A stretch of 64,000 nucleotides of DNA from Anomaloglossus baeobatrachus. Its lineage: Eukaryota > Chordata > Amphibia > Anura > Aromobatidae. Shown piece by piece: positions 1-11,900 of this stretch (position 1 is its first letter; every line of letters begins with the position of its first letter). The translations under genes were made by a program, and so were the position numbers. The notes below the pieces were generated by a model. It saw only the letters and a program-made list of their open reading frames with translations, did not search any database and was not told where the DNA came from. The stretch is taken from positions 514,299,780 to 514,363,779 of the forward strand of contig NC_134354.1 of NCBI RefSeq assembly GCF_048569485.1, read 5' to 3'.

Positions 1-628
1 CGTGCACATGAAAGAATGAATGGGGCCATGTATCGTGAGATTTTGAGTGCAAACCTCCTTCCATCAGCAAAGGCATTAAAAATAAAACGTAACTGGGTCT
101 TTCAGTATGATAATGATCCCAATCACACCACCAGGGCAACAAAGAAGTGGCTTTGTAAAAAGCATATGAAGTTCCTGCAGTGGCCCAGTCTCCAGATCTC
201 AACCCCATAGAAAACCTTTGGAGAGAGTTGAAAGTCTGTGTTGCCTAGTGAGAGGCCCAAAACATCACTGCTCTAGAGGAGATCTGCACTGATAAATGAG
301 CCAACATACCACCAACAGTATGTGCTAACCTTGTGAAGACTTACTGAAAACATTTGACCTCTGTCATTGCCAACAAAGGATATATAACAAAATATTGAGA
401 TTAATTTTTGTTATTGAACAAATATTTATTTTCCACCATAATTTTCAAAAAAAATCTTGCCAAATCAGACAAGGTGATTTTCTGGATTTGTTTTCTCATT
501 TTGTCTCTCATAGTTGTGGCCTACCCATGATGTCAATTACAGGCCTCTCTCATCTTTTTAAGTGGGAGAACTTACGCAATTGGTGGCTGACTAAATATTT
601 TTTTTTCCCACTATACATACTGTATATA
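1..628 (+). mobile_element. Tc1/mariner-like relic, C-terminal part
   Basis: The copy runs in from the left edge. Frame 16-210 encodes the end of a Tc1 transposase, with the second catalytic Asp in the context QYDNDPNH followed by a WPS motif. The third catalytic motif ([11 protein letters not shown]) is readable in another frame just downstream, so a small deletion after WPS shifts the frame. The remaining ~400 bp is Tc1-type 3' flank, ending near a decayed terminal repeat around 590-628. Inactive. The family is clear; the exact right end is not. Confidence 0.85.
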
Positions 629-854
629 TACTGTATATATATATCAGGTATGGTGCACTTGCAGTGGTGATCAGTTGTGTAAGCGCTGGATACATAGGAA
701 CAGATTTTCCTTATGTGGTTAGAGGCACCGTGGATCTAATGGTAGCAGTGAGCGCTCTAATTTGGGCAGTGAAACACGGTGCACGTGGAGGAGAGTTCCG
801 CATGTAAAACTGCTTCCTGCAGTGACCGCGTACAAGGGAGAGCTGGGTGACGTC
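629..854. other. Unassigned sequence left of hAT element 1
   Basis: No open frame or repeat that I recognise. Its last 8 bases (847-854, gtgacgtc) are the left target-site duplication of the hAT element that starts at 855. Confidence 0.5.
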
Positions 855-1146
855 TAGAGTTGAGCGCGGTTCGTGGTTCGTGGTTCTCCAGTTCGCGGTT
901 CGAGTGATTTTGGGGGCTGTTCTGGATCGAACTAGAACTCGAGCTTTTTGCTAAAGCTCGATAGTTCTAGTTACGTTCGAGAACAGTTCTAGCAGCAAAA
1001 AGCCAAGCTAATTACTAGCTGGTTTTCCGCTGTAATAGTGTAAGTCACTCTGTGACTCACACTATTATGATATTGCAGCGTATAGTTTGCGGGAACAGCT
1101 CATTCAGATCACTGCTGCTGGGATAATGGCGATCGCCCTTTTTTTT

Positions 1147-1836
1147 TTTCCTGAGTAAACTTAGTGGCATCCTAAAAGTGGCAGTTGGACTTCATTATTG
1201 TCCCACTGGTGCAAAGCTATTTGCAGCACCTCTGCATTGCACACTCAAACTCATTTTTACTAAGCTATTATACTAGCAAACACTGAGGAAACTTAGTGGC
1301 ATCCTAAAAGTGGCTGTTGGACTTCATTTTTATCCCACTGGTGCAAAGATATTTGCAGCACCACTGCATTGCACACTCAAACTCATTTTTACTAAGCTAT
1401 TATACTAGCAAACACTGAGGAAACTTAGTGGCATCCTAAAAGTGGATGTTGGACTTCATTATTGTCCCACTGGTGCAAAGCTATTTGCAGCACCACTGCA
1501 TTGCACACTCAAACTCATTTTTACTAAGCTATTATACTAGCAAACACTGAGGAAACTTAGTGGCATCCTAAAAGTGTCTGTTGGACTTCATTATTGACCC
1601 ACTGGTGCAAAGATATTTGCAGCACCACTGCATTGCACACTCAAACTCATTTTTACTAAGCTATTAAATTAGCAAACACTAAGGAAACTTAGTGGCATCC
1701 TAAAAGTGGCTGTTGGACTTCATTATTGTCCCACTGGTGCAAAGATATTTGCAGCACCACTGCATTGCACACTCAAACTCATTTTTACTAAGCTATTATA
1801 CTAGCAAACACTGAGGAAACTTAGTGGCATCCTAAA
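1147..1836. repeat. 132-bp tandem array, left part
   Basis: About five units of ~132 bp. Each contains acttagtggcatcctaaaag and ends near actagcaaacactgag. Unit starts near 1158, 1291, 1424, 1555, 1687 and 1819 give the period. The array is cut by the DIRS insertion and resumes at 7908. It sits between the left hAT terminus and the transposase, where transposase-binding subterminal repeats would be expected. Confidence 0.93.
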
Positions 1837-2307
1837 GAAGGGAATTTTGTTTACTTACCGTAAATTCCTTTTCTTCTAGCTCCAATTGGGAGACCCAGAC
1901 AATTGGGTGTATAGGCTATGCCTCCGGAGGCCGCACAAAGTATTACACTAAAAGTGTAAAGCCCCTCCCCTTCTGCCTATACACCCCCCGTGCTCCCACG
2001 GGCTCCTCAGTTTTGGTGCAAAAGCAAGAAGGAGGAAAAAATTATAAACTGGTTTAAAGTCAATTAAATCCGAAGGAATATCGGAGAACTGAAACCATTC
2101 AACATGAACAACATGTGTACACAAAAAAACAGGGGCGGGTGCTGGGTCTCCCAATTGGAGCTAGAAGAAAAGGAATTTACGGTAAGTAAACAAAATTCCC
2201 TTCTTCTTTGTCGCTCCATTGGGAGACCCAGACAATTGGGACGTCCAAAAGCAGTCCCTGGGTGGGTAAAATAATACCTCGTAATAGAGCCGTAAAACGG
2301 CCCCTTC

Positions 2308-3291
2308 CTACAGGTGGGCAACCGCCGCCTGAAGGACTCGTCTACCTAGGCTGGCATCCGCCGAAGCATAGGTATGCACCTGATAGTGTTTCGTGAAAGT
2401 GTGCAGGCTCGACCAGGTAGCCGCCTGACACACCTGCTGAGCCGTAGCCTGGTGCCTCAAAGCCCAGGACGCACCCACGGCTCTGGTAGAATGGGCCTTC
2501 AGCCCTGAGGGAACCGGAAGCCCAGCAGAACGGTAAGCTTCGAGAATTGGTTCCTTGATCCACCGAGCCAGGGTTGATTTGGAAGCCTGTGACCCTTTAC
2601 GCTGGCCAGCGACAAGGACAAAGAGTGCATCCGAGCGGCGCAGGGGCGCCGTACGAGAAATGTAGAGTCTGAGTGCTCTCACCAGATCTAACAAGTGCAA
2701 ATCCTTTTCACATTGGTGAACTGGATGAGGACAAAAAGAGGGTAAGGAGATATCCTGATTGAGATGAAAGGGGGATACCACCTTAGGGAGAAATTCCGGA
2801 ACCGGACGCAGAACCACCTTGTCCTGGTGAAACACCAGGAAAGGGGCTTTGCACGACAACGCTGCTAGCTCAGACACTCTCCGAAGTGAAGTGACTGCTA
2901 CTAGGAAAACCACTTTCTGCGAAAGGCGTGAGAGAGAAATATCCCTCATTGGCTCGAATGGTGGTTTCTGAAGAACCATCAGCACCCTGTTCAGATCCCA
3001 GGGTTCTAACGGCCGCTTGTAAGGAGGAACGATGTGACAAACCCCCTGCAGGAACGTGCGTACCTTTGGAAGTCTGGCTAGGCGCTTCTGGAAAAACACA
3101 GAGAGCGCTGAGACTTGTCCCTTAAGGGAGCCGAGCGACAAACCCTTTTCCAGTCCAGATTGAAGGAAGGACAGAAAAGTGGGCAAGGCAAATGGCCAGG
3201 GAGAAAAACCCTGAGCAGAGCACCACGACAGGAAAATTTTCCACGTCCTGTGGTAGATCTTGGCGGACGTTGGTTTCCTAGCCTGTCTCAT
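2308..3291 (-). CDS. DIRS tyrosine recombinase region
   Basis: A 327-residue frame with the C-terminal signature of DIRS recombinases: an HSTRAVGASW segment (H-x-x-R) followed by a KHYQVH segment carrying the tyrosine nucleophile. In the family this enzyme replaces the DDE integrase and joins a circular cDNA to the target. It is the last coding part of the element and lies next to its left terminus. Part of a fossil element. Confidence 0.88.
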   Translation of the reverse strand: MRQARKPTSAKIYHRTWKIFLSWCSAQGFSPWPFALPTFLSFLQSGLEKGLSLGSLKGQVSALSVFFQKRLARLPKVRTFLQGVCHIVPPYKRPLEPWDLNRVLMVLQKPPFEPMRDISLSRLSQKVVFLVAVTSLRRVSELAALSCKAPFLVFHQDKVVLRPVPEFLPKVVSPFHLNQDISLPSFCPHPVHQCEKDLHLLDLVRALRLYISRTAPLRRSDALFVLVAGQRKGSQASKSTLARWIKEPILEAYRSAGLPVPSGLKAHSTRAVGASWALRHQATAQQVCQAATWSSLHTFTKHYQVHTYASADASLGRRVLQAAVAHL

Positions 3292-3326
3292 AGTGGCAAT
3301 GACCTCTTGAGATAATCCTGAAGACG

Positions 3327-5354
3327 CTAGGATCCAGGACTAAATGGCCACACAGTCAGGTTGAGGGCCGCAGAATTCAGATGGAAAAATGGCCCTTGAG
3401 ACAGCAAGTCTGGTCGGTCTGGTAGTGCCCACGGTTGGCCGACCGTGAGATGCCACAGATCCGGGTACCACGACCTCCTCGGGCAGTCTGGAGCGACGAG
3501 GATGACGCGGCGGCAGTCGGCCCTGATCTTGTGTAACACTCTGGGCAACAGTGCCAGCGGAGGAAACACATAAGGGAGCTGAAACTGCGACCAATCCTGA
3601 ACTAAGGCGTCTGCCGCCATAGCTCTGGGATCTTGAGACCGTGCCATGAACGTCGGTACCTTGTTGTTGTGCCGGGACGCCATTAGGTCGATGTCCGGCA
3701 TGCCCCAACGGCAACATATCTCCTGAAACACGTCCGGGTGAAGGGACCATTCCCCTGCGTCCATGCCCTGGCGACTGAGAAAGTCTGCTTCCCAGTTTTC
3801 TACGCCTGGGATGTGAACTGCGGATATGGTGGAGGCTGTGGCTTCCACCCACAGTAGAATCCGCCGGACTTCCTGGAAGGCTTGCCGACTGCGTGTCCCG
3901 CCTTGGTGGTTGATGTATGCCACCGCTGTGGAGTTGTCCGACTGAATTCGGATCTGCTTGCCTTCCAGCCACTGCTGGAATGCTTTTAGGGCCAGATACA
4001 CTGCCCTGATCTCCAGAACATTGATCTGAAGCGAGGACTCTTGCTGAGTCCACGTATCCTGAGCCCTGTGGTAGAGAAAAACTGCTCCCCACCCTGACAG
4101 ACTCGCGTCCGTCGTGACCACCGCCCAGGATGGGGGTAGGAAGGATTTCCCCTTCGATAATGAAGTGGGAAGAAGCCACCACCGAAGGGAAGCTTTGGTT
4201 GCCTGAGAGAGGGAGACGTTCCTGTCGAGGGACGTCGGTTTCCTGTCCCATTTGCGTAGGATGTCCCATTGAAGAGGACGCAGGTGAAACTGCGCGAAAG
4301 GGACTGCCTCCATTGCTGCCACCATCTTCCCCAGTAAGTGCATGAGGCGCCTCAAGGGGTGTGACTGACCTTGAAGGAGAGATTGCACCCCCGTCTGTAG
4401 TGAACGCTGCTTGTTCAGCGGAAGCTTCACTATCGCTGAGAAGGTATGAAACTCCATGCCAAGATATGTCAGCGATTGGGCCGGTGTCAGATTTGACTTT
4501 GGAAAATTGATGATCCACCCGAAACTCTGGAGAGTCTCCAGAGTAGCGTCGAGGCTGTGCTGGCATGCCTCTTGGGAGGGAGCCTTGACCAGCAGATCGT
4601 CTAAGTAAGGGATCACCGAGTGACCCTGGCAGTGGAGGACCGCGACTACTGTAGCCATGACCTTGGTGAAAACCCGGGGGGCTGTCGCCAGGCCGAACGG
4701 CAGTGCCACGAACTGGAGGTGTTCGTCTCCTATGGCGAAGCGCAGGAAGCGCTGATGCTCTGGAGCAATCGGAACGTGAAGATAAGCATCTTTGATATCG
4801 ATCGATGCAAGGAAATCTCCTTGGGACATTGAGGCGATGACGGAGCGGAGGGATTCCATCCGGAACCGCCTGGTCTTTACGTGTTTGTTGAGCAGTTTTA
4901 GGTCCAGGACAGGACGGAAAGACCCGTCCTTCTTTGGAACCACAAACAGGTTGGAGTAAAAACCGTGACCCTGTTGCTGAAGAGGAACAGGGATCACCAC
5001 TCCTTCTACCTTCAGAGTGTCCAACGCCTGCAGAAGAGCATCGGCTCGCTCGGGAGGCGGAGATGTTCTGAAGAATCGAGTCGGAGGACGAGAGCTGAAC
5101 TCTATCCTGTAACCGTGAGACAGAATGTCTCTCACCCATCGGTCTTTTACCTGTGGCAGCCAGGTGTCGCAGAAGAGGGAGAGCCTGCCACCGACCGAGA
5201 ATGCGGTGTGAGGCGGCCGTAAGTCATGAGGAAGCCGCCTTGGTAGCGGCACCTCCGGCGGTCTTTTTAGGGCGTGACTTAGACCGCCATGAATCGGAGT
5301 TCCTCTGATCCTTCTGAGGCCTTTTGGACGAGGAGAATTGGGCTCTGCCCGCAC
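3327..5354 (-). CDS. DIRS reverse transcriptase and RNase H region
   Basis: A 675-residue frame. The RT catalytic box YLDDLL is encoded near 4590-4612 and an RNase H segment TTDASLSGWGA near 4085-4120. A DFLSRQ segment follows, and the C-terminal extension is typical of vertebrate DIRS elements. In DIRS elements the RT/RH frame overlaps its neighbours, and overlap with the gag region is seen here. It makes cDNA from element RNA. Part of a fossil element. Confidence 0.9.
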   Translation of the reverse strand: MRAEPNSPRPKGLRRIRGTPIHGGLSHALKRPPEVPLPRRLPHDLRPPHTAFSVGGRLSLFCDTWLPQVKDRWVRDILSHGYRIEFSSRPPTRFFRTSPPPERADALLQALDTLKVEGVVIPVPLQQQGHGFYSNLFVVPKKDGSFRPVLDLKLLNKHVKTRRFRMESLRSVIASMSQGDFLASIDIKDAYLHVPIAPEHQRFLRFAIGDEHLQFVALPFGLATAPRVFTKVMATVVAVLHCQGHSVIPYLDDLLVKAPSQEACQHSLDATLETLQSFGWIINFPKSNLTPAQSLTYLGMEFHTFSAIVKLPLNKQRSLQTGVQSLLQGQSHPLRRLMHLLGKMVAAMEAVPFAQFHLRPLQWDILRKWDRKPTSLDRNVSLSQATKASLRWWLLPTSLSKGKSFLPPSWAVVTTDASLSGWGAVFLYHRAQDTWTQQESSLQINVLEIRAVYLALKAFQQWLEGKQIRIQSDNSTAVAYINHQGGTRSRQAFQEVRRILLWVEATASTISAVHIPGVENWEADFLSRQGMDAGEWSLHPDVFQEICCRWGMPDIDLMASRHNNKVPTFMARSQDPRAMAADALVQDWSQFQLPYVFPPLALLPRVLHKIRADCRRVILVAPDCPRRSWYPDLWHLTVGQPWALPDRPDLLSQGPFFHLNSAALNLTVWPFSPGS

Positions 5355-6830
5355 CCCGAAAGGACCGAAACCTCGACTGTCCCCTCCTCTGTTGGGGTAA
5401 TTTTGGTTTGGCCTGGGGTAAGGATGTTTCCTTTCCCTTGGATTGTTTTATGATTTCATCCAATCTCTCACCAAACAAACGGTCGCCAGAAAATGGCAAA
5501 CCGATTAAGCACTTTTTGGCAATCGAATCTGCCTTCCATTCCCGTAGCCACAAGGCCCTGCGTAATGCCACCGAATTGTCGGCTGCAACCGCCGTACGGC
5601 TCGCAGAGTCCAGGATAGCATTAATAGCGTAGGACGCAAATGCCGACGTTTGGGAGGTTATGGAAGCCACTTGCGGCGCAGACGTACGTGTGAGTGCGTC
5701 AATTTGGGCTTGACCCGCTGAGATAGCTTGGAGTGCCCATACTGCTGCGAATCCTGGAGCGAAAGACGCGCCGATAGCCTCATAGATGGATTTCAACCAG
5801 AGCTCCATCTGTCTGGCAGTGGCATCCTTGAGTGAAGCCCCATCTTCAACTGCAACTATGGATCTAGCCGCCAGTCTGGAGATTGGAGGATCCACCTTGG
5901 GACACTGAGTCAGCCCTTGACCACGTCAGGGGGGAAGGGATAACGTGTATCCTTAAGGCGCTTGGAAAAACGCTTATCTGGACAAACTCGGTGTTTCTGG
6001 ACTGCCTCTCTGAAGTCGGAGTGATCCAGAAACATACTCGCTGTACGCTTGGGGAACCTGAAACGGAACTTCTCCTGCTGAGAAGCTGACTCCTCTGCTG
6101 GAGGAGCTGAGGGAGAAATATCCAACATCTTATTTATGGACGCAATAAGATCATTCACTATGGCGTCCCCATCAGGAGTATCAAGGTTGAGAGCGGCCTC
6201 AGGATCAGAATCCTGATCAGCTACCTCCGCTTCATCATACAGAGAGTCATCTCTCTGAGACCCTGAACAATGTGATGAGGTCGAGGGGATTTCCAAGCGA
6301 GCTCGCTTAGGCGGTCTGGGACTGCGGTCCGTGTCAGAGACCTCACCCTGGGATCTATGAGACACCCCGGGGGGACATTGTTGTTCCAACTGAGGGGAAC
6401 TAGGGGGCAGTGATTCCACAGTGCCCATGGTCTGAGATACCGGTCTGGACTGCAAAGCTTCTAGTATTTTAGCCATAGTCTCAGAAAGTCTGTCAGTAAA
6501 AACTGCAAAATCCGTCCCTGTCACCTGGACAGTGTTAGCTGGTTGTTCCCCCTGGGCCCCCCTTAGCAGAGGCTCCGGCTGAGTAAGTGCCACAGGGGCC
6601 GAGCAGTGCATACAATGAGGGTCAGTGGAACCTGCCGGTAGCGAGGTTGTACATGCGGCGCAGGCAGCATAGTAAGCCTGTGTTTTGGCACCCCTGCTTC
6701 TTGTGGGCGCCATATTGTTGTCTCCTTTGAGCAACACAACAGGGTATATAGCCAGAAATAAACTGTGCACCATACAGTGTAAAGTATAGCCTGTAAACAT
6801 ATAAACTATAATCCCACTTCTGCACAAGTG
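5225..6830 (-). other. DIRS gag-like region
   Basis: Upstream of RT on the minus strand is a region coding for a charged, Ser/Pro-rich protein with a basic C-terminal stretch rich in Lys, Arg and Ser. It has no zinc knuckle. Position and composition fit the first coding region of DIRS elements. From 6830 to about 7735 no coding region is seen; this is the GC-rich leader next to the terminal repeat. Confidence 0.7.
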
Positions 6831-7739
6831 GGGCCAGCACCTCAGGTGCTGCTTACCGCCCGCTTAAAGCAGTTGTGTGGCCACCAGAATCCCTGCCTGG
6901 GTCCCCCAGAGTTTGTCTCCCCTCTGCAGCGTCCTAGGAGCTGACAGGAATGGCTGCCGGCGTCCTGAGGAGAGGAGGGAGCCGTGGGCGTGACCCAGAA
7001 AGTGCGGGAGCTGGTGCCTCACTGTGCACAGTGAGGGGGGTGGAGTATGCAAAGCATGCTCCAGCCCTCAGTGCTGCCGTGCTGTACAGCGTCCCGCCCT
7101 TCCCCTGACTGGCAGGGCTGGGGGCGGGAAGAAAAAGAGACTAGGCCCAAAAGCCGGGGACTCGAGTTATAAGCGCGGCCGCCGTATAAGCGCGGCCGGC
7201 GCAGAGTCCCCGGCGCACTAACAGTCCCAGCCGCGCCTCAGTAAAAACAATGGCAGCGGCGGTCAGCGCGGTAGTCCCCATACACAAACACACTCAGCGA
7301 CGCTGCAGTGTATAATGGCACAAACGCGGTCAGCGCCGCGGTCCCCGGTGCACTAGCACACCCAGCAATGCTGGAGTGTTGCTGTGCGCGGTCCCCACGG
7401 GGACACAGAGTACCTTAAAGTAGCAGGGCCATGTCCCTGAACGATACCCGGCTCCTATCCAGCAGGCTCCTCAGGAGTTGTGGATGAAGCACGGTCTCAG
7501 TGCCTGGAGACCGATAGGATCCCACTTCACCCAGAGCCCTAAGGGGGATGGGGAAGGAAAACAGCATGTGGGCTCCAGCCTCCGTACCCGCAATGGATAC
7601 CTCAACCTTAACAACACCGCCGACAAGAGTGGGGTGAGAAGGGAGCATGCTGGGGGCCCTATATGGGCCCACTTTTCTTCCATCCGACATAGTCAGCAGC
7701 TGCTGCTGACTAATTTGTGGAGCTGTGCGTGCATGTCTG

Positions 7740-7903
7740 CCTCCTTCGCACAAAGCAAAAAACTGAGGAGCCCGTGGGAGCACGGGGGGTGTATAGGCAG
7801 AAGGGGAGGGGCTTTACACTTTTAGTGTAATACTTTGTGCGGCCTCCGGAGGCATAGCCTATACACCCAATTGTCTGGGTCTCCCAATGGAGCGACAAAG
7901 AAA
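7740..7903. repeat. DIRS inverted terminal repeat, right copy
   Basis: Reverse complement of about 1885-2030. Shared features include the palindrome cctccggagg, a ccattgggagaccc-type end and the cacgggctcctcag segment. Only a few differences separate the two copies, which points to recent insertion. Confidence 0.88.
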
Positions 7904-7907
7904 GGGG

Positions 7908-8800
7908 CTGTTGGACTTCATTATTGTCCCACTGGTGCAAAGCTATTTGCAACACCACTGCATTGCACACTCAAACTCATTTTTACTAAGCTATTATACT
8001 AGCAAACATTGAGGAAACTTAGTGGCATCCTAAAAGTGTCTGTTGGACTTCATTATTGTCCCACTGGTGCAAAGCTATTTGCAAAACCACTGCATTGCAC
8101 ACTCAAACTCATTTTTACTAAGCTATTATACTAGCAAACACTGAGGAAACTTAGTGGCATCCTAAAAGTGGCTGTTGGACTTCATTATTGTCCCACTAGT
8201 GCAAATCTATTTGCAGCACCTCTGCATTGCACACTCAAGCTCATTGTTACTAAGCCATTATACTAGCAAACACTGAGTAAACTTAATGGCATCCTAAAAG
8301 TGTCTCTTGGACTTCATTATTGTTCCACTGGTGCAAAAATATTTGCGGCACCACTGCATTGCACACTCAAACTCATTTTTACTAAGCCATTATACTAGCA
8401 AACACTGAGGATACTTAGTGGCATCCTAAAAGTGGCTGTTGGACTTCATTATTGTCCCACTGGTGCAAAGAAGTTTGCAGCACCACTGCATTGCACACTC
8501 AAACTCATTTTTACTAAGCTATTAAATTAGCAAACACTGAGGAAACTTAGTGGCATCCTAAAAGTGGCTGTTGGACTTCATTATTGTCCCACTGGTGCAA
8601 AGCTTTTTGCAGCACCACTGCATTGCACACTCAAACTCATTGTTACTAAGCCATTATACTAGCAAACACTGAGTAAACTTTGTGGCATCCTAAAAGTGGC
8701 TGTTGGACTTCCATTAGTGTCCCACTAGTGCAAATCTATTTGCAGCACCTCTGCATTGCACACTCAAGCTCACTGTTACTAAGCCATTCTAATAGCAAAC
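7908..8800. repeat. 132-bp tandem array, right part
   Basis: About seven further units of the array interrupted at 1836. Unit starts lie near 8017, 8149, 8281, 8413, 8545 and 8677. Units toward the right carry more substitutions, for example actttgtggc in place of acttagtggc, so the right edge is older or less homogenised. It ends about 150 bp before the transposase reading frame. Confidence 0.92.
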
Positions 8801-8951
8801 TATGCTGCCAGTTTAAGGGCCGCAGTTGCATTTTCAGGGATAGTTATTGTTGTTTTTTCTGCTGTTAAAAAAGCTAGACCACCGCTGCAATCTACACCAC
8901 CTTTCAATTTTTACTACCACATTTTAAGTGCACAATCTTGTCGCAATCAAA

Positions 8952-11900
8952 ATGAGTGGCAAAATGACAGATGCTAGTGGAAAGGGAAAGAGGCAAGATG
9001 GAAAAGGAAAAAAAGGGTTTGTCCATGGGGAAGGTGGCAAAGCGCCATTAACATCTGCTGAAGATAGACCATCTTCCAGCAAAAGTAAGATGTCTACTAC
9101 TCACCGTGGACAATCCGATGTGCTCCCTTTTTTACGGACATGAACAACTGGAACAAAGGTAGATGATGGCCAAAAAAAGAAAATGCTTGAATGGATCTCA
9201 AGTGGTCCAACAAGTGCCCTCTCCGCCACCTCAACTACTGCATCCAAAAAACACCAGTCCTCTGAGTTGTCATCCATATCACACTTGCTTTCTCCCAGCT
9301 CTGAAGTCTCCATCCGCCCTGCACAATATGGTGGAACTGAGATGGCTAAGTCTGCAGAGCTGTTCAGTCACACTATAGCCTGGGAATCAAAGGTCTGCTC
9401 CCAAGCTACAGTGAGTACAGACCAGGAAATGGTCTGCAGTGATGCCCAGAACCTTTGTGACTCTGATTCAGGCAGTGAGGACCAAGTTTCTGAGCATAAT
9501 GTTGACCCTTATTCACAAACTGTAACACCTGTTGTTATAGACAATGAGGAACATGCTGATGACGATGAGACGCAGATACCAGATTGGGATGACAACTTAA
9601 ATATTGGTTCACATCAGGAAGAGGCTCGGTCTGAGGGTGACGGGAGTGCAAACACAACACTTGATGAGGAAGTTCTAGATCCCACCTACTGTCAACCCAC
9701 AGTCAGGCATTCGAGGAGGTCAACAGAGGCGGTGGAGGAGGATGCTACTGACGACGAAGTTACCTTGCGCCTTCCTGGACAGAGGAGTAGTTCTGGTAGC
9801 ACGTCTACAACTGCATCCTCAGCCACCACTCTGCCTCTGAGCACTAGTCAGGGGGGCTCAGCAGGTCGCATGCTCTCTAAGCCTTGCCTACCCTGGTCCT
9901 TTTTTGACATAGCAAAAGATCACCCAAATCATGTTATATGTAAAATGTGTCGTGATTCTGTTAGTAGAGGGCAAAACCTCAGGAGTTTGACAACTTCTTC
10001 CATGAATCGTCACATGCATAAATATCATATGTCCCAGTGGGAAGCTCACTGTGCTGCAATGCGGTCTAGCGGAGCGAAACATCCACCGCCTGCCCCTTCA
10101 AGTACATCCGCGCGCTCTTCATCTTCTAGGACTGTGGGGACTGCTCTCACACCTGGTTTTCCACGCACAACTTCCACCACTGTAACCGCAACAGGCAGTT
10201 TGTTTGGTAGGTCGTCAGTTGGTTTGGAAGGGGATACAAGTGCGTGTGTACAGCTCTCTCAGACATCGATAGCATCAACGTTGGATGAAGGCAACATCAT
10301 GTCTACGCCTGCACTTTCCTCACAAACCTGCATTTTTCCAGGGACACCATACTCACCACTGTCTACACACAGCAGCCAGATCTCAGTCCCTCAGATGTGG
10401 ACAAATAAAAGGCCATTTCCTGCGACCCATGACAAAGCTAAGAGGTTGACTTTATCCCTCTGTAAGCTCTTGGCTACCGAAATGCTGCCTTTCCACCTGG
10501 TGGACACACAGGATTTTAGAGACCTTATGTCTGTCGCTGTGCCCCAGTACCAGATGCCCAGTCGCCACTACTTCTCTAAGAAAGGTGTGCCTGCGCTACA
10601 CCAGCATGTCACACACAACATCACCGCTTCCTTGAGAAACTGTGTGTGTGAATGGGTGTATTTCACTACCGATACTTGGACCAGTAAGCATGGACAGGGA
10701 CGTTACATGTCGCTGACTGGGCACTGGGTAACTATGGGGATAGATGGTGAAGGGTCTGCTGCACAAGTCTTGCCATCCCCACGACTTGTGTGTCAATCCT
10801 CTGTCTGTCCAAGTTCTGCCACTGCTTCTGCCTCCTCCACCTCGTCTGGGTCCTCCACCTCCGCCCCAAGCCTGCCTGGTCAGGCCACCAGCGTTCTAAC
10901 TGCGCAGAAGGAATCTCGCACCCCTCATTACTATGCTGGCAGCAGAGCGCAATGGCATCAGGCGGTCTTTAGCTTGAAATGTCTTGGAAATAAGAGTCAC
11001 ACAGCGGCTGAGTTGTGGGCAGCTCTGGAGACTGAGTTAATAAATGGTTGTCTCCACTCAACCTGCAGCCTGGTAAGGCCGTGTGCGGCAATGCTGCAAA
11101 CCTGGGTGCGGCTCTTCGCCTGGGCAAGGTGACACACGTGCCTTGTATGGCTCATGTGTTGAACCTTGTTGACCAGCAATTTTTAACACACTATCCCGGC
11201 CTAGATGGCCTTCTGACCAGGGCACGAAAACTGTCTGCTCACTTCCGCCGTTCAACCACCGCTGCTGTGCGACTTGCATCGCTCCAGAAGACTTTCGGCC
11301 TGCCGGTTCATCGCCTGAAATGCGATGTGCTGACACGCTGGAATTCGACTCTCCACATGTTACAGCGACTGTGGCAGCACCGTCGAGCCCTGGTGCAATA
11401 CGTCATGACGTATAGCCTGGGCCAACGAGATGCAGAGGTGGGGCAGATCACCCTGATGGAGTGGTCTCAGATCAAGGACCTATGCACCCTTCTGCACAGT
11501 TTTGACATGGCGACGAATATGTTTAGCGCTGACAATGCCATTATCAGCATGACAAGTCCAGTCATTTACATGCTGGGGCACACGCTAAACACTATTCGGA
11601 GTCAGGGGGTGGGACAACAGGAAGGGGAGGAACTACAGGAGGATTCATATGCGCAAGAGACAACAACATCACCAAGGTCCAGACGTTCATCATCACCAAC
11701 GCGGCAGGCATGGGACCATGGGGGATAGGGATCAACAAGGGCGCATGGTATCAGGTGAAATGTTGAGGAAGGTGCAGGAGAACATGAAGAAATGGAGGAC
11801 GAACTGTCCATGGACATGGAAGACTCAGTGGATGAGGGAGACCTTGGTCAAATTTCAGTTGAAAGAGGTTGGGGGAGATGTCAGAGGAAGAAAGAACGGT

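Larger units (their letters stand above)
1835..7904 (-). mobile_element. DIRS-type tyrosine-recombinase retroelement
   Basis: A fossil DIRS element on the minus strand, inserted inside the 132-bp array of hAT element 1 with no obvious target duplication, as expected for recombinase-mediated insertion. Parts in minus-strand order are a gag-like region, reverse transcriptase with RNase H, and a tyrosine recombinase. The ends carry ~150-bp inverted terminal repeats (about 1885-2030 and 7740-7903). Next to the left end lies an internal complementary region whose arms, 1835-1898 and 2142-2205, are inverted copies of each other. The coding parts are long and mostly open and the terminal repeats are close to identical, so the copy looks young and nearly whole, with perhaps one or two breaks. 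Confidence 0.9.

Noticed and set aside
395-670. A 91-residue frame after the Tc1 fragment
   Set aside because: It lies in the 3' noncoding part of a Tc1-like relic and has low-complexity ends.
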